From the NCBI GenBank assembly GCA_013397795.1, contig VZTJ01002466.1:1-64000 (forward strand): DNA of 64,000 nucleotides. Direction: 5' to 3'. Of this stretch, positions 48,952-61,390 are shown piece after piece. Source of the stretch: Orthonyx spaldingii (taxonomy: Eukaryota > Chordata > Aves > Passeriformes > Orthonychidae). The notes beneath the pieces are model-generated. The model saw only the letters and a list, made by a program, of their open reading frames with translations. It did not search any database and was not told the origin of the DNA. Each line of letters starts with the position of its first letter. The first letter of the stretch is position 1. Both the position numbers and the translations under genes were made by a program.

Positions 48952-51900
48952 TTGACTGCACAATCTTTTCTGATTCTTCTCAAAACTTCATCCTGTTTCA
49001 TCATGGACACATTAGTCCACTATTTGACCCACTAAATTCAATGACAAAAGAGGAAAGAACTTGTCTCCGTTGACATATTCTAGTCCTAAACATAGATTGT
49101 TCCAATAAAATAACTAAAATAAAGGTTACTGCATGTGACACTTCTAGTGGAGAAAAATCTTCCTCACCACATCAGTATCACTTTACAATTGCAGTGGTAG
49201 AGTGGTGTGACTGGAGCACTGGAGAACAACTAGCTTTTGAAGATCACACAAAGTATTTGTTAGATATCTCCACAGGAACCTGTTCATTTCTTTCTAAGGA
49301 GGAAGGCAGGCGGCTGGGCCCCAAAATCATATTATTAAAGTCAAGCAGTGAAAAATACCTATTCTGACTCAGGCACATAACAGCAAATTCAAATATACCC
49401 GAGCCTCACAGGTAGAGAACACCTGTGTGTTTTCCTCCATTTTGCAGTAACATACTTCCTCCCCTCTCAACTAATTTCAATAGGTTTAAGTCAAAAAAAA
49501 AAAACAACCCAATCTCTTACCCTAAAGTTAAGACCACCCACAAAGTGGAGTACTATGAAAGGGGAACAAAAACAGAACAAAAACCCCAGAGCACTCTCAA
49601 ACTGAAGGCCCCAGAATTAGTTTAAATGGCACCTCAGGATCATGTACAGGAAGGCAGAATGCTAAAGTGTTATAGATATGTGTCAATATATACATGAGCA
49701 ATGTACACATCTGTAATATGTTGTAATCTTTCTGGAATATGTTGTCACTTTAAAGTAATTATAGGATACAGAGTGGTAGGAAAAAAATCACTGAAAGTGA
49801 AGCTCAGACTTCTGAATCCACAATAAAGCATGTAATTACCTGTTCTTCTTAGCTGGTGAACAACTGTAAAGATATAAAAGTCAATAAAAGGAGCAGGTGT
49901 TCACGCACTACTCTTGAGCATTTTTAATACCCTTTCAAGTATGCTTTTCCCACTCATAGAATGGTGATCATACTGTGCTAGGTATGTCAGCTGTGCAGGC
50001 TTATGGCTAATTCCACTGCTGTTAAGAGAAGAAATATAATTTAGCAAAACATGATGAATTTCTGTCAACCTGACTGGAGTTGCCTGTCCGTTGTGTTGTT
50101 GCCCAGCATTTTGACAGTGAAGACTTGGAAAAGCAAGTTAAAGGCTCTTTGTGTGCTTGCTCAGGCTAAGAGGAGTTCCACTTTATACCCCTATCTAGGA
50201 AGGACATAACTGCCATTTGGTGACTTTCCTTGCTTTCTCTCTTCTTCTCTCCCTCATACTACAGAGATTAGAACAGCATACTTGACAAATACCATATGTT
50301 CTTATATGGTACGCTCCATAACTACCCTTTACTCCTGTGCAAATTTGTTAGACTAGAGAAATACATTTCACAGGGCAAACTAGAAACTGGTATAACAGAG
50401 CCTTCTTCTGATACTATTCCTTATTTTGCTACTTCCTGTATCTTGTACAATCCTTAGATATCCATTTTCCATACTTGCTGTATTTTCCAGCAGCCCTGGA
50501 GACTATTACATTAACATGCATAATTGGATTGTGATCTTTTATGTTTGCAATTCACTGTGAATTCTTTCAGTTTTGTGTGCTGTGTTTTTGGCAAAAGCCT
50601 ATAATTATGTAGATTTCTTTTAAAAATCTGATTTTCAGAAGTTGCTTGCATATGGTTTATGGCTAGTATCATGTTTTAATGGTAGGTATGAATTCAGGTC
50701 TTTTGATTGTTGGCTGTAAAATTACTTTGGGAGGGCACTGACAATGAATTATTTCTGTAATTTCTTGGAAAGCTCAGTGCTTCAAAACCAAGTGACGACA
50801 GAATCATACCAGTGCTCTACTTTGACCTTTGCCAATATTGAAGTTTACCAAGTTTTAATGTGCCAGGAAAGGATTTTTATGAATCTGCATTAGAAATAAA
50901 TACATGTTACTGTATTTATGTACATTTATATGTACATGAACTGCAACATATTAAACAGTAGGGTATGTTTTTATACTAATAACTCCTGAGCAGCTACCCT
51001 TAGCTCATTCTGTGTAAATCTGATAAAACTCTCTGCATTGGGTGAGAGGATGTTCTAAAATTAGCTTGAAGAAATGTAGGCAAGTTTCTGCAAATCCTCC
51101 GGTGTTCTGTCTCTATATAAACCATTTCCAGTGTTGTTTCTTTCAATGGCTTTTAGTGTTGTACCGTGATATTCAATAAGGTTATTCCATAAAAAGGTAA
51201 TAAAAATAGTATTAACCTCAGAGACCACAGAAGAATAGAGTTAAATAAAACAGGTCAATGACACTGATTACTTCCCATTGGTTTACCTCAGGATCAAAGG
51301 TAATGAAACAGTGATTTGAGCAGGATAGAAAGAACCTGTCTAATATACTGCAACAGCAAAAAGCTTATGCTGCTTTTTTAAACATTGCACCCAATGCATC
51401 TAAAGCACATATAATCCTCAGACCTATATCTAAGGATTAGTTGATGTAGTTTGGTTACGAGTTCTCTGAAAATCAGTGGTGAATGTATCAAAGGTCATTC
51501 AGATTCTCTTTTAATCTTGCTAGTTTGCATATAAAATAGTTTTGTTGCAACCAAATTGCTGGTAGGTTTTGCTGACAAAGGAGGCAATATTTGTGAATAC
51601 TTTTTGATGCACTGTTGAGCAAATGATGCATCTGATTCATCTTGACTTTTATTTTGTTGGTGGTGCATGTCCTTCTCAGAAAATAGTGTTTACAACAGTT
51701 CTGACTATATATAAAGGTGTGATTTGATTAATATATGAAAAACCTCCATAATCTACATGGATTACATTTTACATGCATGCAATTTTCTCAATATACCTAG
51801 GTAGGAATACTTTCCTTAGGAACATTTATTCAGATGCTAGAGAAAAAGAAACTGTACTTTAAAGCAAGTGAAAAAATATCTGAGGAGAGTAAAGATCTGG

Positions 51901-52904
51901 AGACAGAATAGTAAAATCATCATAGTTTTTTTTTTCTAAATTGAGTATTGTTTCTTATAAAATAAAAAGGGAACTTGGCATAACAGAGTGCCAGGTTATT
52001 CCTTTCTTGGAACTCTGTTTTAACTACATCTATTATCCCAGTAAGCTTTGCAGGATACTTGAAGCCAACATGGGACACACACAGGTGTTTCCTGATGCTT
52101 GGCACTCCGTGACAAACTGTTCTAAGTGCAGAGCATTAGGTGGATAGACTACACACCTCCCAGAAGAGAGGTGCAGTGACAGAAGATGTGCTTTTTCTGG
52201 ATAAGCATTCTTCCTTGGAGTCCTGCTACCTTTGAGAGATCTTTGAAACACATGGTATTTTCCTTTATTCAGGTACTCAGTTATGCACTTTACAGATGCT
52301 TATATTTAATGACCAAAAGATTTCTGATGTACAGTGATACCTTACCTCCTCGCATCTTTGCCAACAGAGCTTTCTCCTCAAGAAGCATCTCTCCAAGATG
52401 TGGTGAGTTTTCTGTGAAGCTGGTGGGACCTGCAGCTGTTCCTCACAGTCATGATTCAGCCTGTGCCACTAATTACTCTCAGTATAAACCCCACTTCTTT
52501 CCAAGCCCATTAAGAAATTTTTATTGTATTATATGGAGTTTTCAAGACATTTTTGTCCACAAAGCCTCTCTGATTCCAGTGGTTCCTCATAAAGATACTG
52601 AAGTCACCATTCCAGACTAATTCATCTTTGCATGGTCTAGAAACTAACAAATAATTCTCTTTCACACAAGTGAGACTGGAGGAATTTCTTTCCTTCCAAA
52701 CACTCTGAATAAAAGGCATTAATTTACCACGTGTCTTTGACTACTGATTCTTGTTTATAATCCAGTAGACTTCTTTTTGCTCTCAGCTGTACTGGTTTGG
52801 GATTTTTGTGTGTTCTAGAGCCTTCATTACCATCAATTGCTTTCCCATGCTTGAACAACCAGTGGGGTTTTTTTGGTGTTTTATTTTGGTTTTTTTTGGT
52901 TTTT

Positions 52905-52961
52905 NNNNNNNNNNNNNNNNNNNNNNNNNNNNNNNNNNNNNNNNNNNNNNNNNNNNNNNNN
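52905..52961. other. Assembly gap of 57 N
   Basis: The gap interrupts a G/T-rich low-complexity tract (GGTTTT-type units at 52862-52904, then TTTGTGGGG). The true length and content are unknown. Confidence 0.99.
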
Positions 52962-54822
52962 TTTGTGGGGAAGGGCAGACACACTATGCTCAGAGATACC
53001 AACAAATGGGTCTTTGTGCTGTGTATGACTACATGGTTGCAACAGATATCCTCATTGTACAAGTTCGACACACCAGACCCCACCTGAGTTTGATCTAAGT
53101 TATAAACAGTCTCAACATCTCAACGTCATCCAAACAGCATTTATAACTGGATTTATCAGCAATTCCACCTGCACTGGGTCTAAAGTATATTTTTTTTTTT
53201 CCCAGACAAAAGATTGATTTCTGTACTGTCTAACACTTGCATTGCATGTGTTCCCAGCATATGATGCAGCTGCAATGACTGACATATACTGTGTGCAGAT
53301 AAAGCATGACTGACTTTACCTCTTTCTGTTCACTGCCATCATTTGATGACATAGAGGAAAATAGAAAAATCTATAGCAATCCCATACAATCTGTTGCCCT
53401 CAGCATAAATAATGTAGCCTGTTTGGATGAACAAACAAAAGTCCTATTTTGTCACAGAAACGTAAACTGCTCATGTCATGACTGGTATTTTATTGCCATA
53501 CCAATTACAGTGAAATTGCAGTTTCTCCTTTGAAATTACTCACCTGGGGGTTGGTTTGCAGATTTCAAATCAAGCTGCAGTAAACAAGAAATCCTCAGAA
53601 GAAAAGAAGGCTTCCCTACAAAGGGGTTTGTCTCCCACTAGCTTCCCAGGTGCTAAAAAACAGCTTAAGAAAAAACTGCTAGCTATTTAAACACTCATTG
53701 AAAAGGAGTTTTCAGAGAAAAAAAGTTGATTTTGTGGAGTCCAGATAAGAGTAATATAAAGTAATAATAATTACCTAATAAGGCAATAAACTTTTATGCT
53801 TTCTCCTAAATAAAGGATCACGGTGTACTTTGTGACTTACCTCTGTGCTTCTCTTCACCCCTCCTAAAAGTTGAATTAAAATTGAAAGCTGGTGCAAGTA
53901 GGCTCTGCATATGATACCCAGAGTATGCCTGGTGGGTGTCACAATCATGGTCTAAGATACCACTGAGTAGTAACAGATTCAGTAATCTGGAAGTAAGAAA
54001 AATGTTTCTGCTCTTCTGTTAAACTCTGGAAAATTAAACAAGAGGTTAAATGCAGACTGCTGGCTTCAATATAAGTATTGATGGTCCCTGTATCTTTCAA
54101 AGATATTAAATGATGAATCAATATAATTTCCCTCTGAAGTGATAACTGTCAGTTCAGAGCACTAGTACCTTCCTCTACTATGTTCCCTACCTGTGGCATT
54201 CAGAGGTGTGCTGGCCACAGGACCGAAGTACTGTAACTCAAGTATCTAGATGGAGATTAGAACAACTCTTTGGATTTTGAAGACCCATTAAATGCACTAG
54301 TAGCTAATCTGATTGCCTCTGATAGCTGTAAATGTTGTTGAAAATCATATGTCCCCTGTCTGTGTAACTGCTTGCTTGTAGAGAAAATTCCCAGGGGAGG
54401 GGGACAATAATTTTATCCTAGGCTATGGAATTTGCAAAATTAATATAATCTAAACCATCCTTTTCTGTGGCAAACTTCTCCATGGCATTTACTTAGGGTC
54501 TCTTTTACACTCTAATTTTGATTTTTCCAGTGGTTTGAATTTACAGACAGTAATTTGTCTAACAAAGGTCATAGCATACACTTGACATAATTTTTTTTCT
54601 GCTAATAAGCATGTTATCTGTGGTGTAATGCAAGAATGAAAAAGATAATTTTTCCTTGGTCAAATAATTCACTACGAAAAAATTGAATTCCATGAAGTAA
54701 GTATATGAACCTCTGAAAGTGCCATAACCCAAGTATTGCTTTGAGCCTGTTTTACAGACAAAGTGTGTTAAAAGAAGTGGTTAAAGAAGTAAGGATGCAG
54801 GTAAAGCATATAGATGTACTAG

Positions 54823-54860
54823 AACAGCTAGTATATTTGGAAAACAGCTAGTATGTTTGG
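54823..54860. repeat. 18-bp tandem pair, period 20
   Basis: AACAGCTAGTATATTTGG at 54823-54840 is repeated as AACAGCTAGTATGTTTGG at 54843-54860, with one difference. Confidence 0.88.
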
Positions 54861-55235
54861 GTGGCTCATTTGGGCACACATGAACGTTTGGGGAGCAAGT
54901 CTGTTATGTCTTTCTACCATTCCCAATGCAAAAACATTTTCCACACTGTAATTTATGAAGACCATTAAGTTCTTTACCAACTTCTTCAGAATATGTGCTT
55001 AAGTCTTCCAAATGCAGGAACTGTGTATATGTTCACTTGATTACAATAAGATTTCTTTTTATATCAGTACAATCCACAGTAGTCAAAATCAGAGCTGTTT
55101 TAAAAGCACAGTCAACCAAAGAAGTAGTTATACATTAGTTCAAGTACATATATAGATGTTCAGATGCCATTCCCTCTATCTTATCACAGTTCATGATGTC
55201 AAAACCTTGAAAAGCCATTTTCTTTTGAAGAATTC

Positions 55236-55992
55236 CTAAACTGTGAACACTGGGATCGAGTGCACCATCAGCAAGTTTGCAGGTGACACCAAGCTGTGTG
55301 ATGTGATTGACATGCTGGAGGGATGGGATGTCATTCAGAGGGACCTGGACAAACTTGAGAGATGGGTCCATGTGAAACTCATGAAGTTGCACAAGGCCAG
55401 ATGCAAGGTCTTGCATCTGAATAAGAGCAAGGCCTGGTATCAGTACAGTTATCAAGGGATTGAGAGAAGTCCAGCTAAGAAGAACTTGAGGGTCCTGGCA
55501 GGTAAATGGCTGGAAGTGAACTTTATCTTGATCAGCAAAATAGCAGGGTGGCCAGCAGGTCAAGGGAGGTGACCACTCTTGTGAGACCCCACTTGGAGCT
55601 CTGCTTTCAGCTCTGGAGCCTTCAGTACAGGAAAGACATAGATGTATTGGAGCAGATCCAGAAGGTAGCCACAAAAACGGCTAAAGGACTGGAGCACCTC
55701 TCCGGTGAAGACAGGCTGAGAGAGTTGGGGCTGTTCAGATGGAGCAGAAGACAAGGCTCTGGGGAGACCTCATTAAGGCATTTCAATACTTTGAGGGGAA
55801 TATTGTGAGAAGAAAGATGGGGTCTCTGGCACAGGTCGTCCAGAGAGCTGGCAGATGCCCCATCACTGGAAACATTCATGGTCAGGTTGGACAGGGTTCT
55901 GAACAACCTGGTCTAGTTGAAAATGTCCCTGTCCCTTCCACAGGGGGTGGACCAGATGACCTTCCAACCCAATCTATTCTATGATTCTGTGA
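55236..55992 (+). mobile_element. CR1 LINE, ORF2 C-terminal part and 3' end
   Basis: Plus-strand CR1, 5'-truncated just before the reverse transcriptase active site. The first frame reads GIECTISKFAGDTKL, where the usual FADD box has become FAGD, then DLDKLERWVHVKLMKLHKA and CKVLHLNKSKA. A second frame from about 55506 carries VRPHLELCFQLWSLQYRKDI and TAKGLEHLSGEDRLRELGLF. The 3' UTR ends with TCTATTCTATGATTCTGTGA. Frameshifts and the altered active site make it inactive. There is no gene association: it sits alone in AT-rich DNA. ORF2 normally supplies the endonuclease and reverse transcriptase for LINE copying, and here only the last part remains. Confidence 0.93.
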
Positions 55993-56182
55993 ATTCCACT
56001 GGAGTCCACTTGCACGTTTCAGATGAAGTTGTAGGTAGCTGTATGTAGCTGATTTTGTTGACTTCAAATTCTGACACTTGTTAGCAACAAAACAGGAAAA
56101 CATTTCTACAGATTGGACTAATCAAACTTTTCTCAAAGCCAGTTTTATATTTCTATGCTTCATTTCGGCAAGTAATTTGAAA

Positions 56183-56229
56183 TATTCCATCTTGTCTTTA
56201 CAGGATGATATTCCATCCCGTCTTTACAG
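56183..56229. repeat. 21-bp tandem pair, period 26
   Basis: TATTCCATCTTGTCTTTACA (56183-56202) and TATTCCATCCCGTCTTTACA (56209-56228), each followed by G, differ at two positions. Confidence 0.88.
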
Positions 56230-56635
56230 TTGCTATTCAGTGGTAGATATGATTGCCTTTGCACCCTACCTCCTTTGCCATATAAGATGGCAATACAAAT
56301 ATTTCTAAAACACATTATGAAATGGTGATGTCTCATGGATGCTACTTAAAATGCAATCACCATGAAACAGGTACTTAGACAGCATCTGGAATGTTCTTTT
56401 TTGTTTAGTACATTTTGAGAAACATTAGCAGAGAAGAAATTTAGGAAAGAGCAGTTATAGATGATTACACATCAGGAGGAATCGAATTATATCATACAAA
56501 AAGGTTTTTAACTTGTCCAAATGAAGCTGTGAAGAAATGTGTTTGAGAACTCTAGTAGGGCTTTTTGTCCCTTCTAAACTTTTCCACTGTATGACTCCCC
56601 GTCATTCTGGGAGTTCAGAGAGGATTCTCAGAATC

Positions 56636-56706
56636 AGAGTTACAGTTCTGAAAGGAACCATACAGTAGTTCTGAAAGGAACTGTACAGAGTTACAGTTCT
56701 GAAAAA
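56636..56706. repeat. Short minisatellite with AGTTCTGAAA core
   Basis: The core AGTTCTGAAA occurs three times (near 56644, 56667 and 56694). GGAACCATACAG and GGAACTGTACAG follow the first two, and GAGTTACAG precedes the first and third. Confidence 0.85.
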
Positions 56707-59700
56707 GTCTTTAAGGAAAGGTTTTGCCCAACTCTGAACTGTGGGACTGTGTTAGGAAAGAGAATGAAACTCTGGGAAAGATGTCAAAAAAAAGACTTTC
56801 CAGAAAGTTCAGGGTGGCACATGGGAACAGGATGGAGGGCAAGGAAAAGGTAAGGTTGCTTTGGAGTTCAGGAGCAAGTGGGTTTCTGTGTCTGCACAGG
56901 ACTCCAGGCCAGGAGGTGAGGGTTGCCGTGTTAAGGCCTTCTTTTGAGATAAATAGAGGTTACTGATATAGCTTAACAAGTCAGAAGGACAACCTGTCCC
57001 ACCACCATGTCTGTTCAGATGCAAGTGGAGAGCTCTGAAAAACCTTTGTAAGGCCTGGATCTCATCTGGGGTTAAAGACATCTCTGAAGGAAAGAGGCTC
57101 CCAGAACAACAGGCATTTGAGTCAATGCCTGTGGCAGAGAATTTCATTACTGTATACCTGTTCTGCTACCGCTGAAGTGTTATTTTTGTATCCAGGCAGC
57201 TGATGAGTCACCTGGAATTAAACTGTTACAGCAGCCATGAGATGGATCATGGATCACAAGAGGCTGAAGGAGGAAGTAAGAAGCAGGTACCTTGATCTAT
57301 CAGGATGCAGAGTGCTTCTAAACCAGAATTTACAAATTGTTAAAGATCTACATCCCAAACAAAAAGCAAATGCTTAGGTTCTACTGACATTGAACTAAAA
57401 ACAATTGTAAGGAAGAATTATATGCAATGCAAGGAAATGATGTCTTATTATTGATAGTGGAATGTAAAATATCACCAAAGTAATTGATGCATATTACATC
57501 AAATGATTCACTAAAATAACACTAGACAAACCATTGAAAATATGTCTGCATTTATGGGGAGATGAAATTAATGATCCAACATCAAGAATTTCCCTGCCAG
57601 GTATTGACATAAACTGCTGGGAAGTCTGTATGTATCTTAGCAAATCATCTAAAATATCCTTTGCATAGCTAAAGTAATGGGCTCAATGCATCTCACGTGA
57701 AACATTTGTAGTGGATTTAGTGGGACTTCTGGGACTTTCACCCATCTCAAAAGCTTGCTGTGCCATTACAAAAACCATGAGAAATTGGCATGAATCTTCA
57801 CTACTTGATCCAAATTTTTAAGCTAAACACATGATTTCACTCAAAATATAGAATGATTCAAAATGCATTGTTACTGTGATATTTTCATCACAAGTACTAA
57901 TTTAGTGATTATTTTTTCATTTGTATTTGTAAATATTCAGGATTCTGAAAGTAAGTTAATATGAATATAGAGTTTCTATGGCTGTTCAAATGGATCAAAG
58001 GACCAATACAGTTCCTTGAATTGTGTGTGGTATTGCAGTGCCACCTGAGTCAGAGCCAAAACTGAGATTGTATACTGAAAAGAAAAAGTTATTACTTAAT
58101 AATTAAGAAGTGTCTGAATCATGCTTCAAGAAGGATTAAGTATAAAAAAATAATTAAAACAGTCTTAACAAATGTCAGTCAGTAAAATAATATAAAATAA
58201 AATTTCAGGGAAAAAAGCCAAGGCATACTTCCCTGCCACCCACGAACAGAATGAAAGAGGATAATTAGAATATATAATTAGTAGCAAGAGAGGTACATTC
58301 ATTACCTTATGAAATCGAAAATGAAGTCCTGATTAAGATTTATAATTAATGTTTTTCAAATAGTGATCTGCAAATCTTATTTATTTTATGCAAAAAATAT
58401 TCTGCTTGGTCTTAACTCTTCAGTTTGTTCTGGGTTCACTTTCATGTTTCTATCTAGAAAATAACTCGTAGTTAAAATGCCATAAAATTTTTTCAATCTC
58501 TTTTCCAGGTCAGTATTCTCTAGATTTTGCCATAAGAATGTTAGGAATTTAAGAAAAGAAGAATTGCAAAGGTGGTTTTTGTATAACTAATGTTTAGCAG
58601 ATAAAATAATTCCTAAACTCTTTAAGAGCTTCTATTTTATGCCTTAGGTTTTCCTTTAATTCTTTGGAAATTACAGTTTGAATAGCCACTCCTCTAAACC
58701 TGCAGTTTGATATCTACAGCTCTGGAATAGGTCACTAGAACCAGAACTTGAAACAGTGCACCAGGACCAAATCTTTCCTTGTGATCTATTGTCAGTCTGT
58801 TTTGCAGGTGTAGGTAATCTAACAGTACTTTTAAAGACATCCTTCTATTCACCACTCAGCAACCTTTTTTCAATACCAGTGAAATCAACTCCCCCAATCA
58901 CAATTGTATTTAGCCAATGACTGACATTTCAAGTTTTCTATGCTTCTACACAGACAGTAAGGGCTTGATATTTGGAATATTATTTATATACTGAGTGATG
59001 GCTCTGCAGGTTGTGTTGTCTTGCCTATTATATAGACAAACAACTTTTCATGCAGGAAATTGTGCATGTATTATTTTCCTTTCTCTTTCTTTATGGCCAG
59101 GAAAATAATATGAATACTTACAGCCAGTCACACAATAAAGTAATTGAAGGTCAGGTGGAATATGTTTCTTGTATCCAGGATGAAATTTTCCTTATTTTAC
59201 TGTTGGTGTCATGCCCACAACAATAAGCAGCTTTAAAAATTGACAGATTTATCATCTTGACATGCAATTTTCTGGGTAACTTTTCCAAAGCTGTGATTAA
59301 GCTATGAAGCTATTTCTACTTGGAAAAATAAACTGGTTATGATGATGTACAGATTTTTTTACTATATTCATTTTTTTTCTTGAGTTCTAACCTTGGTCTC
59401 TGGTACTGAGGATATTAAATTCCTGGGACTGATAATTATGTTTAGTGCTTAAGAACTGGAGAAAAAGTCATGGTGTTGTATTGATGGTGTTGAAAATACT
59501 GTGATTTAGTCAATCTTTGGAGCAAAGAGTTAAAGCCTTAGTGTATGGAATGCTTTCTCCAGACAAAAATTATTATTTTAAAAGTTGGTAATATATTGCA
59601 CATGGAAACAACAACAGCATTATAAAACTATGGGCTATGTGGTAAATAGGAGAAAGGTGTAAAATAGGGAACTGTATAATCATAATCATGAAAATCCAAG

Positions 59701-59965
59701 CAGTCAGGTCTAAAAATCAGTGGTGAAATGTGACATATATATGATTTGCCATATAAATGATTAAAGTCGAGTAATTATTTTGAAACAGCTTTACAGGGAA
59801 TGAAACATTTTACTTTTCAGAAAGACTATAATTTCAGGAGAGATTAAACTGATTGTATAGCCCAAAGTATTAAAGTTAGCACAGAGCAATTGTGACAAGT
59901 TTGCAACTCTTCTCAGGTCTGTCTACTCGAAACTAAATTCATTGAACTAAGGAATTATTGTAGTG

Positions 59966-60616
59966 CAATCATCATGTAGTTCCACAAGCCCATGTGAAAC
60001 ATCCTGCACCTGGGCTGGGGCAATCCCAAGCACCAATACAATTTGGACAGAGAATGAACTGAGAGAAGCCCTCTCCCTGAGGAGAAGGACTTGGAGCTGT
60101 TGGTGGATGTAAGCTTGACATGACCCAGAAACGTGCCGTTTCAGCCCAGAAAGACAACCATGTCCTTGGCTGCATCAACAGAACCATGATCAGCAAGTCA
60201 AGGAAGGTGACTCTCCTCCTCTACTCCACTCTTATAATACCTCACCTAGAGTACAGTATCTAGCTCTGGGGTCCCAAGGAAAGGCATTGATCTACTGGAA
60301 CAAATCCAGAGGGCCCCAAAGATGACCAGAGGCTGGAGCACCTCTTCTATGAAAACAGTCTGAGAGAGTTGGGGTTGTTCAGCCTGGAGAAAACTCCAGG
60401 GAGACCTCAGAACAGCCTTCCAGTACCTAAAGAAACCTATAAGAAATCTGAAGAGGGTCTGTTTACAAGGGCATGCAGTGATACACAAAGGGTAATTGTT
60501 TTAAACTCAAAGAGGGTAGATTTAGATTAGATATTAGGAATAAATTTTTTACTATGAGGATGGTAAGACACTGGAACAGTTTGTCCAGAGAAGTTATGGC
60601 TGTCAATACCTGGAAG
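59966..60616 (+). mobile_element. Older CR1 LINE, 5' part of an interrupted copy
   Basis: Plus-strand CR1 starting in ORF2 at the CCTGCACCTGGGCTGGGGCA block, through GGAGAAGGACTTGGAGCTGT, GTCCTTGGCTGCATCAACAG, CCTCACCTAGAGTACAGTAT and GTTGGGGTTGTTCAGCCTGG, to the 3' ORF end near GACACTGGAACAGTTTGTCC. It breaks off at 60616 inside a motif that resumes at 61264. The frame is broken by several indels. Confidence 0.9.
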
Positions 60617-61263
60617 CTGGAAAGCTGCCTGACAGAAAGGGTCCTGGGGGTACTGACTGACACCTGACTGAATATGAGTCAGGCCCATCTCAGGCATAGT
60701 GTGGCCATCAGGACCAGGGCAATGATTTTCTCCTTGTGCTTGGCACTGGTGAGGCTGCACCTCAAATCCTGTGTTCAGTTTTGGGCCCCTCACTACAAAA
60801 AAGACATTGAGGTGCAGGAGTGTGTCCAGAGGTGGGCAGCGGAGCTGGTGAAGGGTCTGGAGCACAAGTCCTACACGGAGCAGCTGAGGGTACCAGGGTT
60901 GTTCAGTCCAGAGAAAAGAAGGCTCAAGGGAGATCACAACTGCCTGAAAGGAGGTTATAGTGAGGTGGGAGTCAGCTGCTTTTCCCAGGCAACAAGCAAA
61001 AGGAGAGGGGTAAAAAGCCTCAGTTTGTGCCAGGGAAGGTTCAGGTTGGATATTAAAAATTTCTTCGCTGAAGCAGTGGTTAAGCATTGGAACAAGCTGC
61101 CCAGGGAAGCAGTGGAGTCACCATCAGTGGAAGAGTTCAAAAAACAAACGGATGTAGCATTTCACAATATAGTTTAGTGGGTATGGTGGTATTAGGTACC
61201 ACCATATTGGACTTGATGATCTTGGATGTCTTTTCCAAGCTTATTGATTCTATGATTCTGTGA
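60617..61263 (+). mobile_element. Younger CR1 LINE inserted in the older copy
   Basis: A 5'-truncated CR1 whose ORF2 end is still open for 167 codons (60674-61177). Visible blocks include RLHLKSCVQFWAPHYKKDIE, ELVKGLEHKSYTEQLR, CQGRFRLDIKNFF and VVKHWNKLPREAVESPSVEEF. The 3' end is TGATTCTATGATTCTGTGA at 61245-61263. It is better preserved than the surrounding CR1, which fits a later insertion. With only the ORF2 C-terminus, it cannot move by itself. Confidence 0.9.
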
Positions 61264-61390
61264 AGTGTTCAAGGCCAGGCTGAATGGGGATTTGAGCAAC
61301 CTAGTCTAGTGAAAGGTGTCTCTACTCCTGGCAGGGGGGTTGGAACAAGATGATCTTGAAAGTCCCTTTCAACCCAAACCATTTTATGAA
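61264..61390 (+). mobile_element. Older CR1 LINE, 3' end after interruption
   Basis: AGTGTTCAAGGCCAGGCTGA through AGGGGGGTTGGAACAAGATG to CCCAAACCATTTTATGAAA is the CR1 3' UTR that should follow the sequence ending at 60616. A 4-base GAAG is shared by the two break points (60613-60616 and 61262-61265). Confidence 0.9.

Larger units (their letters stand above)
37043..55235. other. AT-rich background without confirmed genes
   Basis: About 18 kb without a recognised gene. It includes two exon-like open segments (39503-39564 and 43654-43880), A20 at 39822-39841, a short (TAATGCAG)3 repeat, a tRNA-like SINE relic at 45074, G/T-rich DNA at 47817-47866 and 52797-52904, and an assembly gap at 52905-52961. 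A 144-codon frame at 52186-52620 has no recognisable domain. Confidence 0.6.
55993..59965. other. Background with small tandem repeats
   Basis: No gene is recognised. Tandem repeats lie at 56183-56229 and 56636-56706. The part at about 56720-57250 is richer in G and C, with overlapping open frames on both strands (80 and 112 codons), but shows no family I recognise. Confidence 0.6.

Noticed and set aside
48765..49073. 102-codon open frame
   Set aside because: No domain or coding context; consistent with chance.
49300..49340. GGGCCCCAAAATCATATT as a second copy of the LTR at 9952-10300
   Set aside because: Similarity is limited to about 15 bases and does not extend.
52186..52620. 144-codon open frame, longest outside transposons
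   Set aside because: No domain, no splice or promoter context, and amino-acid order looks random. Rough expectation at this base composition allows one such frame by chance in 64 kb.
56809..57147. 112-codon minus-strand frame in a GC-richer patch
   Set aside because: It looked ERV-like at first, but no retroviral motif could be named.
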